A stretch of DNA of 64,000 nt from Hydrogenophaga sp. RAC07 (GTDB lineage Bacteria > Pseudomonadota > Gammaproteobacteria > Burkholderiales > Burkholderiaceae_C). Every line of letters begins with the position of its first letter. Position 1 is the stretch's first letter. The notes below the pieces were generated by a model. The model saw nothing but the letters and a program-made list of their open reading frames with translations, was not told where the DNA came from and ran no database searches. This document shows, one piece after another, positions 1 through 12,896 of this stretch. Location of the stretch: positions 4,073,501 through 4,137,500 of the forward strand of contig NZ_CP016449.1 of the NCBI RefSeq assembly GCF_001713375.1, in the 5' to 3' direction. The position numbers and the translations under genes are program-made.

Positions 1-823
1 TCTCGTCGCGCGACCACTCGTTCCACGAGCCGAAGTACATGCGCACGTCGGAGAAGCCGGCCTGCTTGAGCGCCAGGAAGGTGTTGGACGCGCGCGCGCC
101 CTTGAAGCAGTAGAGGTAGATGGTGTCGTCGGTGGTGATGCCGGCGGTGGCGCACTCGGCCTTGACTTCGTCGGGCGTCTTGAACACCGGGCCTTGGGCG
201 GAAGGCTTCATGAAGCGGTACCACTCCAGCCACTTGGCGCCGGGCAGGCGGCCTTTGCGGGGCGCGAAGTCCTTGCCGTAGGGCGACGACGATTCGCCGA
301 TCCACTCGTCGATGTCGCGCACGTCAAGCAACACGGTGTCGGTGCCCAGCGCGGCCTTCACATCGTCTTGCGTGAGCATCACGTCGGCCGTGGGCAGGTC
401 GCTCGGGAAGGTGGCGGGCGTGGGTGTGGCGGCCGTGGTGGAGATGGGCAGGCCGGCGGACTTCCAGGCGCTGAAGCCGCCGTTGAGCACCTTGATCTTG
501 GGGTAGCCCAGCCAGGTGAGCAGGTAGTAGCCGCGGCACGACTGGCCGTAGCCGCTGTTCATCGCGTCTTCGTAAAACACCGCCGTCTCTTTGCCCGACA
601 AACCGGCCGCGCCCAGCGCTTCGGCAAACGCGGCCTTGAGCGCCTGCAGGCCTTCGGGTGTGGAGGTGGCGAGATACGTGAACACTTCGCGCAGGTTCAC
701 GGCACCGGGAATGTGACCGGCGGCAAAGGTGTCCGCGTCACGCGTGTCGATGACCACAACGGGTTCGGACGACTGCAGCGCAGCAAGCTGGGCGGGGGCG
801 ATCAGGGTGGCTTCAATGCTCAT
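1..823 (-). CDS. Thiosulfate/3-mercaptopyruvate sulfurtransferase (rhodanese), 3' end outside window
   Basis: Tandem-rhodanese enzyme that moves a sulfane sulfur from thiosulfate or 3-mercaptopyruvate to an acceptor. The minus-strand ATG at 821-823 opens MSIEATLIAPAQL and about 274 codons are visible before the window edge. The first domain (about residues 8-130) has VVVIDTRD and GHIPGAVN. The second (about 150 onward) has VLLDVRD and the active loop YCFKGARAS, whose Cys239 is the expected persulfide-carrying residue. The loop CxxGxRA fits the TST group, but substrate cannot be settled from sequence. The C-terminus is missing because the window starts inside the gene. It is divergent from the low-GC island to its right. 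Confidence 0.9.
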   Translation of the reverse strand, partial: MSIEATLIAPAQLAALQSSEPVVVIDTRDADTFAAGHIPGAVNLREVFTYLATSTPEGLQALKAAFAEALGAAGLSGKETAVFYEDAMNSGYGQSCRGYYLLTWLGYPKIKVLNGGFSAWKSAGLPISTTAATPTPATFPSDLPTADVMLTQDDVKAALGTDTVLLDVRDIDEWIGESSSPYGKDFAPRKGRLPGAKWLEWYRFMKPSAQGPVFKTPDEVKAECATAGITTDDTIYLYCFKGARASNTFLALKQAGFSDVRMYFGSWNEWSRDE

Positions 824-1342
824 GGAGACCTCGCGGAAGTGGCGGAAGGCGGGATTGCCTGAGGTCTCTAGCGCAACCTGCGTGCCAGGGGGGGCGCGGA
901 GGTGTGTCAACGCTTGAAGGGCGTTGAATTTGTTGGGTTTATTGGGGTTGGGGTGGAAGTGCTCTCGCGGCGGACGGCGCCTGGATACGCCACTGTGTCG
1001 ACACAATGTCGACACAGTGTTGGTTGCCTTTTGGCACTACGGGCGGGTATACGGGCCGGGAAGCGCAGATCCTTAAATTCGACTCGAAGCCGGCACCCAC
1101 CGCAAACCCCAATCGGTCAATCGCAGAAAAGCACGCGTTGCAGCTTCGCTCATAGTATCCGTGGCTGTAGGATTTCATGGTTTACTTCCATCCGTACCAA
1201 AATGAGGTTTAAGGTCGCAAGATCTTTGATCTAGTTGCGCTTTTCGGCGCCGACATGGTTGGAGTAACTTGTAATTCTTGCTGGTTCATTGATATTGCAA
1301 ATCACGAATACAGCTCAATTAACTTTGTCTAGGAAACATGTA
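824..1342. other. Intergenic region, left flank of low-GC island
   Basis: About 520 bases with no convincing gene. G+C falls progressively from the rhodanese start towards the NTPase start, which contrasts with the surrounding chromosome. It holds the tandem palindrome at 991-1020 (listed separately) and a GCGCAACCTG copy at 871-880 that recurs at 3016-3025 beyond the other side of the island. Open frames here (for example 902-1234 on +) have no recognisable protein character and are not called. Confidence 0.6.
991..1020. promoter_or_regulatory. Tandem TGTCGACA palindromes, probable operator
   Basis: A perfect 12-bp inverted repeat, CACTGTGTCGAC (991-1002) and GTCGACACAGTG (1008-1019), is separated by 5 bp. 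The same stretch also reads as two direct copies of TGTCGACACA (996-1005 and 1007-1016), each containing the self-complementary TGTCGACA, with an 11-bp period, about one helical turn. This geometry suits two dimers of a repressor binding side by side on one DNA face. The cognate regulator is not identifiable. The GT-AC core is compatible with several families, including FCD-type GntR regulators, but that is speculation. Confidence 0.55.
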
Positions 1343-2875
1343 ATGAGTGCACTCGACCATCTGCTGAAGTACGTTAGAACCGGTACCGCAGAGGGAGACC
1401 GGCCCTTCTTAGGCGAGATATTTATCGCACCAACTCAGTTCACGCAACTCTGTGCCATCGAACCTGGAGGTATGAGAATACTCGTAGGAAATAAGGGGAT
1501 TGGGAAAAGTGCCATCGTCGAATGGATCGATAAAGTCGCTAAATCAAAGAAGCTGCCAAGCCTTCTCATTCGGCCCGATAACATATCATCCAAAGACACA
1601 CCAACCTCGCTTGATATCGGCTCTCTGAAACGCTTCTATTACGAGGTCCTGCTTCGAACAGTTGGGGCTCAAATTGGCTCGCAACTCAAGGGGATGCTGA
1701 AGGGTTCAGCAGCGAAACTGCACAACGAGGCGCGGCAGCAGGGACTTGCGGAAGAAGACTTCATTCAAAAATCACTAGAGCTCATTTCAGCCATCTCATT
1801 GCCTGCAGCGAAAATCAACGGTGTACAGTTTGCAAAGGAATTGGCTGGAACCAACTCTCCTCATGCATTGATCAAGGCAGTCAATTTGCAGCTTCTCTCG
1901 TCAGGGAATGTCTTCTATCTCCTAATTGACGATACTGATCAGTTAGCAGCACCGGATCAACCAGCACATTTAAATAGGATTTGGGCGCTTCTGTTGGCGG
2001 TGAGGCGCCTGACAGGGGAATGCAGCGCCGTCAGGGCGATTGTCAGTCTTAGATCAAGCGTGTGGACTCGGCTCACCAGTGAGAGTCAAGGTCAAAGAGA
2101 TCAAACCGATCACATGCGTGGACTCGTGATTCCCCTCTTGGCTGACGATAAGCTTATGCAAAACATCATAAGGAAGCGGTTGGAAAGTGCGGCGAAAGAT
2201 GCCGGGAAAACACGTGTCGATCCTTACACAGTCTTTTTTAATGGGGCCACGATGACATTGCCGTCGAGTGATGAGCGCCGGTCGTGGGACTCATTTATTG
2301 CGAAGTCGGCTCGCGAACGCCCGAGGGATGCCATCCAGCTCATCAAAAATATGTATGGCGCGGCCAAGCAAAGAAATACTTCTTTAATTGGGAGCGATGA
2401 AGCAGGGATGGCAATGCGAGTTTACTCTTCGGAGAGAGTCGATGATGTAGTCAATGAATTCTCACTGGATTGCAAGAACATTCGCGAGATCATCAACACT
2501 TTCGCCGATTCTGATTTTGAATCTGACTTTGAAAAATTGCGACGACACCTGCTGACCGTTCCAAGCATTGCATCAATACAAATCCGCGGAGCTCAGCTTC
2601 GCCCAGATGTTGATGATGATGCAGTAGCGATATTGCGCCTCCTACACGAAACAGGCTTCCTTAATCCACGTGTAGTTGACAACACCATGCCACGAGGCTT
2701 CCGTCATATCCTTTTCCATGATGACTCTAATTTCGTTAAGCTTGCAAACTGGAACTTTATGCAGGGAGCACGATGGGAGATTCATCCTGCATTTCGAACA
2801 TATCTAATCGGTGTCAAACAAGCTCAATTGGCGAAGCTGACGCCCGCGAGGCAAATTGGTGGCCCAAAGGGTTGA
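1343..2875 (+). CDS. P-loop NTPase of unknown function, isolated in low-GC island
   Basis: A 510-residue predicted cytosolic ATPase. Walker A is GNKGIGKS at residues 49-56 and a Walker B-like LLIDDTDQL lies near residues 193-201, followed by an arginine-rich stretch (SLRSSVWTRL) that could act as sensor or arginine finger. The overall plan recalls the Sll1717-type or STAND/KAP-like P-loop ATPases, several of which sit in defence islands; this assignment is tentative. The start at 1343 is chosen because AGGA (1331-1334) precedes it at good spacing; an in-frame ATG at 1289 would add 18 residues. Base composition is clearly lower in G+C than the neighbours, and no partner gene is on the same strand nearby, so horizontal acquisition is likely. 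No membrane segment or nuclease motif is evident. Confidence 0.75.
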   Translation: MSALDHLLKYVRTGTAEGDRPFLGEIFIAPTQFTQLCAIEPGGMRILVGNKGIGKSAIVEWIDKVAKSKKLPSLLIRPDNISSKDTPTSLDIGSLKRFYYEVLLRTVGAQIGSQLKGMLKGSAAKLHNEARQQGLAEEDFIQKSLELISAISLPAAKINGVQFAKELAGTNSPHALIKAVNLQLLSSGNVFYLLIDDTDQLAAPDQPAHLNRIWALLLAVRRLTGECSAVRAIVSLRSSVWTRLTSESQGQRDQTDHMRGLVIPLLADDKLMQNIIRKRLESAAKDAGKTRVDPYTVFFNGATMTLPSSDERRSWDSFIAKSARERPRDAIQLIKNMYGAAKQRNTSLIGSDEAGMAMRVYSSERVDDVVNEFSLDCKNIREIINTFADSDFESDFEKLRRHLLTVPSIASIQIRGAQLRPDVDDDAVAILRLLHETGFLNPRVVDNTMPRGFRHILFHDDSNFVKLANWNFMQGARWEIHPAFRTYLIGVKQAQLAKLTPARQIGGPKG

Positions 2876-2904
2876 ACTGAAACAGGAGCACTTACCCCAG
2901 ATAT

Positions 2905-2926
2905 CTGAAGCAAGCTTCTTTTTTTA
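2905..2926 (+). terminator. Rho-independent terminator after the NTPase gene
   Basis: GAAG (2907-2910), loop CAAG, CTTC (2915-2918) followed by seven T residues (2919-2925). The stem is short but the T tract is uninterrupted, and it begins about 30 bp after the NTPase stop codon. The rest of 2876-3034 holds no gene. Confidence 0.55.
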
Positions 2927-3034
2927 GATGTTAACCGGCTGATTTCGATCTGAGCAAGACCGCTCCTGAGCGATGAGAGACGGATCTTCCCGATCAACCT
3001 AACCGACGAAAATGTGCGCAACCTGTCTGCGCGG

Positions 3035-3253
3035 CTATCGGCTGACGAAATCGTCCGCGTCCAGCGCCGGTGGCCGCAGCAAATCCTCGTCAATCCCCAT
3101 CACCGCACTCGCCCGCTCCACCGCGCGCCACAGCAGGGGCGGCATCTTCAGGATCTCGTCGGGGGTGTCGGCCTGGGCGATCCAGCTGCTGATCTGCTGG
3201 TGCTCGTCGGGGGTCAGCAGGGCCAGGTTCAGCATTTCGTCGATGGTTTTCAT
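3035..3253 (-). CDS. Small hypothetical protein
   Basis: A 72-residue acidic protein starting MKTIDEMLNLALL, probably mostly helical and soluble, with no recognised domain. The start at 3253 is preferred because GAGAAG lies upstream at normal spacing; an in-frame ATG at 3301 would give 88 residues. It lies 89 bases downstream of the NifA-like regulator on the same strand and may share its transcript. The nature of the gene is uncertain, but codon usage looks native to the chromosome, unlike the island just to its left. Confidence 0.55.
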   Translation of the reverse strand: MKTIDEMLNLALLTPDEHQQISSWIAQADTPDEILKMPPLLWRAVERASAVMGIDEDLLRPPALDADDFVSR

Positions 3254-3342
3254 GGCGGCTTCTCGCAAATCGGGGTCAATGGCGTCGATGCTGTCACACA
3301 TCCGTTACGCCGGCTGTCCGTTCCACGGTTCAACCCCACCCT

Positions 3343-4950
<1,608 letters not shown>

Positions 4951-5000
4951 GCAAACATCGCACCACGGCTGCGGCTTGGCCCTGCGATGAAAAAGCTTGG

Positions 5001-5052
5001 TTTTCTATACACGTGGTGTTTAACATGCATAGAAAATTCAATTTTTTATACA
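5001..5052. promoter_or_regulatory. Three copies of an 11-bp TGYATARAAAA element between divergent genes
   Basis: Element copies are TTTTCTATACA (5001-5011, minus orientation), TGCATAGAAAA (5026-5036, plus) and TTTTTTATACA (5042-5052, minus). The first two form an inverted repeat with arms TTTTCTAT and ATAGAAAA. The third overlaps a TATACA -10-like hexamer in front of fic. The intergenic is AT-rich and sits 24-75 bp upstream of the fic ATG and 51-102 bp upstream of the activator ATG, so it can control either gene. Autoregulation by the Fic winged helix is a reasonable guess. Confidence 0.55.
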
Positions 5053-5075
5053 AATAAAAGGCCTCGCCAACCACG

Positions 5076-6158
5076 ATGTCAACTCTGAAGCCCCTTGAAC
5101 ACTTGGACCCGGCTCGCTTTGACACGCCAGCCATCCTGAAAAAACTGGCCAGCAGCAGCCGGCAACTGGCCGAGCTCAAAGGCTTGGCCGCGTCGATTCC
5201 CTACCAAGGCATCCTCATCAACACCCTGGGTCTCCAGGAAGCCAAGGACAGTTCGGAGATCGAGAACATCGTTACCACGCACGACGAGCTGTTCAAGGGC
5301 GATGTACACCCCGACGCCTTTGCCGACCCGGCCACCAAGGAAGTGCTGCGCTACCGGCAGGCGCTGCGCTTCGGCTTCGATCAGGTGCGCACCAGCGGGC
5401 TGCTCTCGGCCAACCACATCGTGGGCATTCAGGCTGAACTGGAGCGCAACAACGCGGGCTTTCGCAAACTGCCGGGCACGGCTCTCAAAGACGGCGGGGG
5501 CCAGACGGTCTACACGCCGCCGCAAGACCCGGCCGAGATCGTGGCTCTGATGAGCGGCCTGGAGCGGTTCATGAATGACGACGCGCTGTTCTCGGCCGAT
5601 CCGCTGATCAAGATGGCGCTGATGCACCACCAGTTCGAGAGCATTCACCCGTTCTACGACGGCAACGGCCGCACAGGGCGCATCCTCAACGTGTTGTATC
5701 TGGTGAAAGAAGGCCTGCTGGAGATTCCGGTGCTGTACCTGAGCAGCCACATCGTGCAGACCAAAGCCGACTACTACCGCCTGTTGCAGACGGTCCGCGA
5801 CAACGACACCTGGGAAGACTGGGTGCTCTACATGCTGCAAGCGGTGGAGATCACGGCCCGCCAGACGGTGACGACCGTGCAGGCGATCAAGGCGGCCCTG
5901 TTCGACTACAAGCACCGCATCCGCAGCGGCTACAAGTTCTACAGCCAGGACCTGATCAACAACCTGTTCATGCACCCGTACACCAAGATCGAGTTCGTGC
6001 AGCGCGATCTGCAGGTGTCGCGGTTGACGGCCACCAAGTACCTGGAGGCGCTGGTGGACGGAGGCTTCCTCGGCAAACAGAAAGTGGGCCGCAGCAATTA
6101 CTACGTGAACACGGCACTCAATGGCATCTTGCTGGCGCAACATCAGGCCGCCCGCTGA
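5076..6158 (+). CDS. Fic-domain adenylyltransferase with N-terminal inhibitory helix and C-terminal wHTH
   Basis: A 360-residue class II Fic protein that would transfer AMP (or another nucleotide moiety) to protein hydroxyls. The catalytic loop HPFYDGNGRTGR is complete at residues 191-202, including His191. The auto-inhibitory motif (S/T)xxxE(G/N) is present as SSEIEN at residues 59-64, with Glu63 expected to block ATP gamma-phosphate binding. A winged helix at about 295-355 (VSRLTATKYLEALVDGGFL) suggests DNA binding or protein contact. No antitoxin gene adjoins, which agrees with built-in inhibition. The ATG at 5076 follows AAAAGG. The 3' neighbour is the SAH riboswitch and metH. Confidence 0.9.
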   Translation: MSTLKPLEHLDPARFDTPAILKKLASSSRQLAELKGLAASIPYQGILINTLGLQEAKDSSEIENIVTTHDELFKGDVHPDAFADPATKEVLRYRQALRFGFDQVRTSGLLSANHIVGIQAELERNNAGFRKLPGTALKDGGGQTVYTPPQDPAEIVALMSGLERFMNDDALFSADPLIKMALMHHQFESIHPFYDGNGRTGRILNVLYLVKEGLLEIPVLYLSSHIVQTKADYYRLLQTVRDNDTWEDWVLYMLQAVEITARQTVTTVQAIKAALFDYKHRIRSGYKFYSQDLINNLFMHPYTKIEFVQRDLQVSRLTATKYLEALVDGGFLGKQKVGRSNYYVNTALNGILLAQHQAAR

Positions 6159-6202
6159 GGTCATCTCTGGCCTGCGCAGCACCAGCAGCTAAAATCCAAC
6201 CC

Positions 6203-6296
6203 TCTCAAGGAGCGCTGCAGCGCCACCGGCCCCCAAGGGTTTGCGTGTGCGTCAGGCTTGAGTGGGCATGAACAGGCCCAAAACGGCGCTCACCAG
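6203..6296 (+). promoter_or_regulatory. S-adenosylhomocysteine (SAH) riboswitch upstream of metH
   Basis: Leader with the conserved features of the SAH riboswitch. Helix P1 is formed by CTCAAG (6204-6209) and CTTGAG (6257-6262). The conserved GGAGCGCTGC segment (6209-6218) is followed by a local hairpin, and GAGCGC (6210-6215) can pair with GCGCTC (6286-6291) inside AAACGGCGCTCACC to give the characteristic pseudoknot. Known SAH riboswitches activate ahcY, metH or metF when SAH rises. It ends about 34 bp before the metH start. Recognition is by consensus and base pairing seen by eye. Confidence 0.85.
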
Positions 6297-6329
6297 TCTG
6301 TTGTCTGAAGAACCGCCTTGGTGAGCCCC

Positions 6330-9077
<2,748 letters not shown>

Positions 9078-9163
9078 GCTTGTTTCAACCCTGCCTGGAA
9101 CCGAACACCGCCCTGTGGGTCAGTTTTCGGGAACCTTTCTTCACTTCAACCGACATTGAACAC

Positions 9164-9565
9164 ATGAACGCGATCAACAACCTCTTCAACCAACCCCGCT
9201 TGGGCGTGATCCTGCTGCGCTGGACGCTCGCCATCCTCATGATCTTTCACGGCTGGGCCAAGGTGACCGGCGGCGTGGGCGGCATTGAGGGCATGCTGGT
9301 GGCCAAGGGCCTGCCCGGCGCACTGGCCTACGGCGTGTACCTGGGCGAACTGATCGCCCCGCTGTTCCTGCTGGTGGGCGTGTGGGTGGTGCCGGCGGCG
9401 CTGGTGATCGCGATCAACATGGCGTTTGCCCTCGCCCTCGTCCATGCGGGCCACTTCATGGACATCACCAATACCGGCGGCTGGCGCCTGGAGTTGCAGG
9501 CGTTCTTCTTGATGACTGCGCTGGTGGTGGCTTTCACGAACAAGCTGGGCCCCAACAAGGGGTGA
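9164..9565 (+). CDS. DoxX family membrane protein
   Basis: A 133-residue integral membrane protein with about four hydrophobic segments. It starts MNAINNLFNQPRLG and carries the typical DoxX opening LLRWTLAILMIFHGWAKV at about 12-30. The family includes subunits of thiosulfate:quinone oxidoreductase and proteins linked to thiol and oxidative stress; no specific role can be assigned here. The ATG at 9164 was chosen over an upstream TTG (9080) because the added residues have no membrane-protein character. It follows metH and converges on the aldehyde dehydrogenase, with only 18 bp between. Confidence 0.85.
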   Translation: MNAINNLFNQPRLGVILLRWTLAILMIFHGWAKVTGGVGGIEGMLVAKGLPGALAYGVYLGELIAPLFLLVGVWVVPAALVIAINMAFALALVHAGHFMDITNTGGWRLELQAFFLMTALVVAFTNKLGPNKG

Positions 9566-9583
9566 TGCACCCCCTGCTCTGCC

Positions 9584-11023
9584 TCAGACATTCATGATGG
9601 AAACCGACCGGGCATTCAGGTAGGCCTCCATCGCCTCAGGCCCGCCCTCCGAGCCGTAGCCCGAATCCTTGATGCCGCCGAACGGCATTTCGGCCGAGGG
9701 CATGGCGGGCATGTTGACCCACAGCATGCCCACCTCGACGCGGCGCGCCAGCAGGTCGGCGTTTTTCAACGAACGCGTGAAGGCGTAGCCGGCCAGGCCG
9801 AAGGGCAGGCGGTTGGCCTCGGCAATCGCTTCGTCCAGGGTATTGAAGCTGCGCACCGCGGCCATGGGGCCGAAGGGCTCGTCGTTGAACACGCGCGCGT
9901 CCAGCGGCACGTCGGTCAGGATGGTGGGCTGCCAGAAGTTGCCGGCTTCACCGATGCGCTCGCCGCCGGTGGCCAGCGTGGCGCCGCGCTCCACGGCGTC
10001 TTTGGTGAATTCGGCCATGGCCGTCACGCGGCGCGGGTTGGCCAGCGGGCCCATCTGCGTGCCTTCGGCTGAACCGTCGCCCACCGAGAGGCCGGCGGCG
10101 TGTTTCACCAGCGCGGCCGAGAACTCCCTGGCAATGCTCTCGTGCACCAGGAAACGCGTGGGCGAAATGCAGACCTGGCCCGCGTTGCGGAACTTGGCGC
10201 CGCCCGCGGTCTTCACGGCAAGTGCCACGTCCGCGTCTTCGGCCACGATCACCGGCGCGTGCCCACCCAGCTCCATGGTCACGCGCTTCATGTGCTGGCC
10301 GGCCATGGCGGCGAGCTGTTTGCCCACCGGCGTGGAGCCGGTGAAGGTGATCTTGCGGATGACCGGGTGCGCGATGAGGTAGGTGGAGATCTCCGACGGC
10401 GTGCCGTAGACCAGCCCCAACACGCCGGGCGGCAGGCCGGCGTCGGCAAAGGCGCGCACCAGCTCGGCCGGCGCGGCCGGGGTTTCTTCGGGCGCCTTCA
10501 CGATCATGGAACAGCCCGTGGCGAGCGCCGCGGCCAGTTTGCGCACGACCTGGTTGACGGGGAAGTTCCACGGCGTGAACGCGGCCACCGGGCCGACCGG
10601 GTCCTTGAGCACCATCTGGCGCATGGCGAGGTTGCCGCGCGAGGGCACGATGCGGCCGTACACCCGCAGGCCTTCGTCGGCGAACCATTCGATGATGTCG
10701 GCCGCGGCCATGGCCTCGCCCTTGGCCTCGGCGAGCGGCTTGCCCTGCTCTTGCGTGAGCAGCGCGGCAATGGCGCCGGCGCGCTCGCGCATCAGCGCGG
10801 CAGCGGCGCGCATGACCTTGGCGCGTTCGATGGGCGGCTTGTCGCGCCAGATTTCAAAGCCTTTTTGCGCGGCGTCCAGCGCCAGGTCGAGGTCGGCCTG
10901 GCGTGCGTGGGCCACCCGGCCGATCTCTTGGCCGGTGGCCGGGTTGAACACGGCCAGCGTCTCGCCAGCGGCGGCGTCGCGCCATTGGCCGTGGATGAAC
11001 AGTTGGGTGTGGGGGTAGCTCAT
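9584..11023 (-). CDS. gabD: NAD(P)-dependent succinate-semialdehyde dehydrogenase
   Basis: A 479-residue class 1/5 aldehyde dehydrogenase oxidising succinate semialdehyde (or a near relative such as glutarate semialdehyde) to the acid. Catalytic residues are Glu251 in MELGGHAP and Cys285 in GQVCISPTR. The motif [12 protein letters not shown] marks the cofactor-binding region, and the C-terminal [17 protein letters not shown] is typical of GabD-like enzymes. The start at 11023 is preceded by AGGAGA, whereas a further upstream ATG lacks one. It is a monocistronic-looking gene 95 bases downstream of comM on the same strand. Exact substrate is uncertain because gabT is absent. Confidence 0.85.
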   Translation of the reverse strand: MSYPHTQLFIHGQWRDAAAGETLAVFNPATGQEIGRVAHARQADLDLALDAAQKGFEIWRDKPPIERAKVMRAAAALMRERAGAIAALLTQEQGKPLAEAKGEAMAAADIIEWFADEGLRVYGRIVPSRGNLAMRQMVLKDPVGPVAAFTPWNFPVNQVVRKLAAALATGCSMIVKAPEETPAAPAELVRAFADAGLPPGVLGLVYGTPSEISTYLIAHPVIRKITFTGSTPVGKQLAAMAGQHMKRVTMELGGHAPVIVAEDADVALAVKTAGGAKFRNAGQVCISPTRFLVHESIAREFSAALVKHAAGLSVGDGSAEGTQMGPLANPRRVTAMAEFTKDAVERGATLATGGERIGEAGNFWQPTILTDVPLDARVFNDEPFGPMAAVRSFNTLDEAIAEANRLPFGLAGYAFTRSLKNADLLARRVEVGMLWVNMPAMPSAEMPFGGIKDSGYGSEGGPEAMEAYLNARSVSIMNV

Positions 11024-11118
11024 GGTGTCTCCTGCTTCAGATGGGGGAAGCCGGAAACCATACCAGTTGCATCGCGGCACCACAGGACAAGGTCATGTGG
11101 CGCGCGGCCCGTCTCCTG

Positions 11119-12669
11119 TCAGCCGCCCGGTGTGACCACCCGCCGGTACTGCACCGCTTCGGCGATGTGCGCCACGCCCACCGTGTCGCTGCCCGCGAGG
11201 TCGGCGATGGTGCGCGCCACCCGCAGGGCGCGGTGGGTGCCGCGCGCGCTCCAGCCCAGGCGCGCGGCCGCGGTGTGCAGGAACTTGACGGCCAAGGCTT
11301 CGGCCTGGGCGTGTTCGTCGAGCGCGCGCCCTGCCAGGGCCTGGTTGGCCGAACCCTGGCGGGCCTGCGCACGGTCCCTCGCCGCGGTCACACGCTCGCG
11401 CACGCAGACGCTCGATTCGCCCGGCTGGTGGGTGCACAGGTTCTCCGGCGGCAGCGCCGGCACCTCCACGTGCAGGTCGATGCGGTCCAGCAGTGGGCCG
11501 CTGAGCTTGGCCTGGTAGCGCGCCACCTGGTCGGGTGTGCAGCGGCAGGCACGGGTGGGGTGGCCCAGAAAGCCGCAGGGGCAGGGGTTCATGGCGGCCA
11601 CCAGCTGAAAGCGCGCCGGGAACTCGGTCTGCATGGCCGCGCGCGAGATGCGGATGTGCCCGCTTTCCAGCGGCTCGCGCAGGGCCTCCAGCGCGGCGCG
11701 GGGAAATTCGGGGAGTTCGTCGAGAAACAACACGCCGTGGTGCGCGAGCGAAATCTCGCCCGGCCTCGGCGGCGAGCCACCCCCCACCAGCGCCACCGCG
11801 CTGGCGCTGTGGTGCGGCGCGCAGGTGGGCCGCTGTCCCCAGCGCGCCAGATCGAACCGCCCGGCCAGCGAGGCCACCGCTGCGGATTCGAGCGCCTCCA
11901 GCGTGCTCATGGGCGGCAACAAGCCCGCAAAACGGTGGGCCAGCATGGACTTGCCGGACCCGGGCGGCCCGGCCATCAAGACGCTGTGGCCACCAGCGGC
12001 CGCGATCTCCAGCGCGCGGCGGGCGGCGCTCTGGCCTTTGACGTCGGCCAGATCCGCCAGCGCAGGCGCTTCCCCGATCGTATGCGCCGAAAGCCGCGCC
12101 CAACCGCCGTCGTCGGGCGGCTCGGCCGTGGATGCGCTCTCGGGGAGAAAGCGGGCAATCACATCGAGCAGGTGGCGCGCCCGGTAGACCCGGGCCTGTG
12201 GCACCAGCGCGGCTTCTTCGGCGCTGCCCGGCGGCAGCACGAGCCGGGCGTTGCTGGCGTCAGGGCCGGCGTCGCGGTGCAGCGCCAGGCTCATGGCGAG
12301 CGCGCCGCGCACCGGGCGCAGTTCACCGCCCAGGGAGAGTTCGCCAGCGAATTCCCAGTCAGCCAGCCGCGCCGCGCTGATCTGCCCGCTGGCCGCCAGG
12401 ATGCCCAGCGCAATGGGCAAATCGAAGCGGCCCGAGTCCTTGGGCAGGTCGGCCGGGGCCAGGTTGACCGTGATCTTCTTGTTGGACGGAAATTCCAGCC
12501 CCGCGTTGGCGATGGCCGAACGCACGCGTTCGCGGGCCTCTTTCACCTCGGTGTCTGCCAGGCCCACGAGGGTGAAGCTGGGCAGGCCGTTGGCCAGATG
12601 CACTTCCACCTGCACCGGCCTGGCGTCCAGCCCGAGCAGCGCGCGGCTGCGCACCAATGACAGTCCCAT
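11119..12669 (-). CDS. comM: YifB/ComM family Mg-chelatase-like AAA+ ATPase
   Basis: A 516-residue ComM homologue. In naturally competent bacteria ComM is a hexameric helicase that helps branch migration during transformation, though the gene is widespread in non-competent species. The N-terminal Lon-S5-fold domain (VEVHLANGLPSFTLVGL, NLAPADLPKDSGRFDLPIALGIL) spans about 1-170. The AAA+ core has Walker A AGPPGSGKS and Walker B GVLFLDELPEF, followed by a CxC-type segment (NPCPCGFLGH) and the chelatase C-terminal domain. Its start lies about 70 bp from the first NtrC site of the divergent glnK promoter. Confidence 0.93.
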   Translation of the reverse strand: MGLSLVRSRALLGLDARPVQVEVHLANGLPSFTLVGLADTEVKEARERVRSAIANAGLEFPSNKKITVNLAPADLPKDSGRFDLPIALGILAASGQISAARLADWEFAGELSLGGELRPVRGALAMSLALHRDAGPDASNARLVLPPGSAEEAALVPQARVYRARHLLDVIARFLPESASTAEPPDDGGWARLSAHTIGEAPALADLADVKGQSAARRALEIAAAGGHSVLMAGPPGSGKSMLAHRFAGLLPPMSTLEALESAAVASLAGRFDLARWGQRPTCAPHHSASAVALVGGGSPPRPGEISLAHHGVLFLDELPEFPRAALEALREPLESGHIRISRAAMQTEFPARFQLVAAMNPCPCGFLGHPTRACRCTPDQVARYQAKLSGPLLDRIDLHVEVPALPPENLCTHQPGESSVCVRERVTAARDRAQARQGSANQALAGRALDEHAQAEALAVKFLHTAAARLGWSARGTHRALRVARTIADLAGSDTVGVAHIAEAVQYRRVVTPGG

Positions 12670-12737
12670 GGCGATTCACTCCCTGTTTCGGTGCGCGATG
12701 TCCACCTTTTCGGACGGACGCACGGTTTTGTGGAAAG

Positions 12738-12767
12738 GCACTTGTTTGGTGCGCACCCTCGGGGTGC
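12738..12767. promoter_or_regulatory. Two adjacent NtrC-type enhancer sites
   Basis: GCACT-TGTTT-GGTGC (12738-12752) is followed without a gap by GCACC-CTCGG-GGTGC (12753-12767). Both fit the NtrC dyad GCAC-N6-GTGC core. They lie about 130-160 bp upstream of the sigma54 promoter, which is usual for an enhancer. Activation of glnK-amtB by phosphorylated NtrC under nitrogen limitation is the natural reading. Confidence 0.75.
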
Positions 12768-12896
12768 GGCGCCGCGGTGTGGGTCCAACCCGGTTCAGCG
12801 GCGGCTCGCGGAGCTCACCGACACACGTTTGTTCCCGCGCTGGCGACTGTAGTGAGCGTGGAAGCCCGCAACCCCAGGGGGTAGGGATGCCGTGGG

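Noticed and set aside
194..862. Plus-strand open frame over the rhodanese
   Set aside because: Shadow frame; the minus strand encodes a clear rhodanese with active-site loop.
1071..1100. TTCGACTC with GCCGGCACC nearby, resembling a tRNA 3' end
   Set aside because: The flanking five bases on each side cannot form a T stem and no acceptor or anticodon arm is found.
902..1234. Open frame on + upstream of the NTPase
   Set aside because: Covers the tandem palindrome, has basic random-looking composition and no ribosome site or domain.
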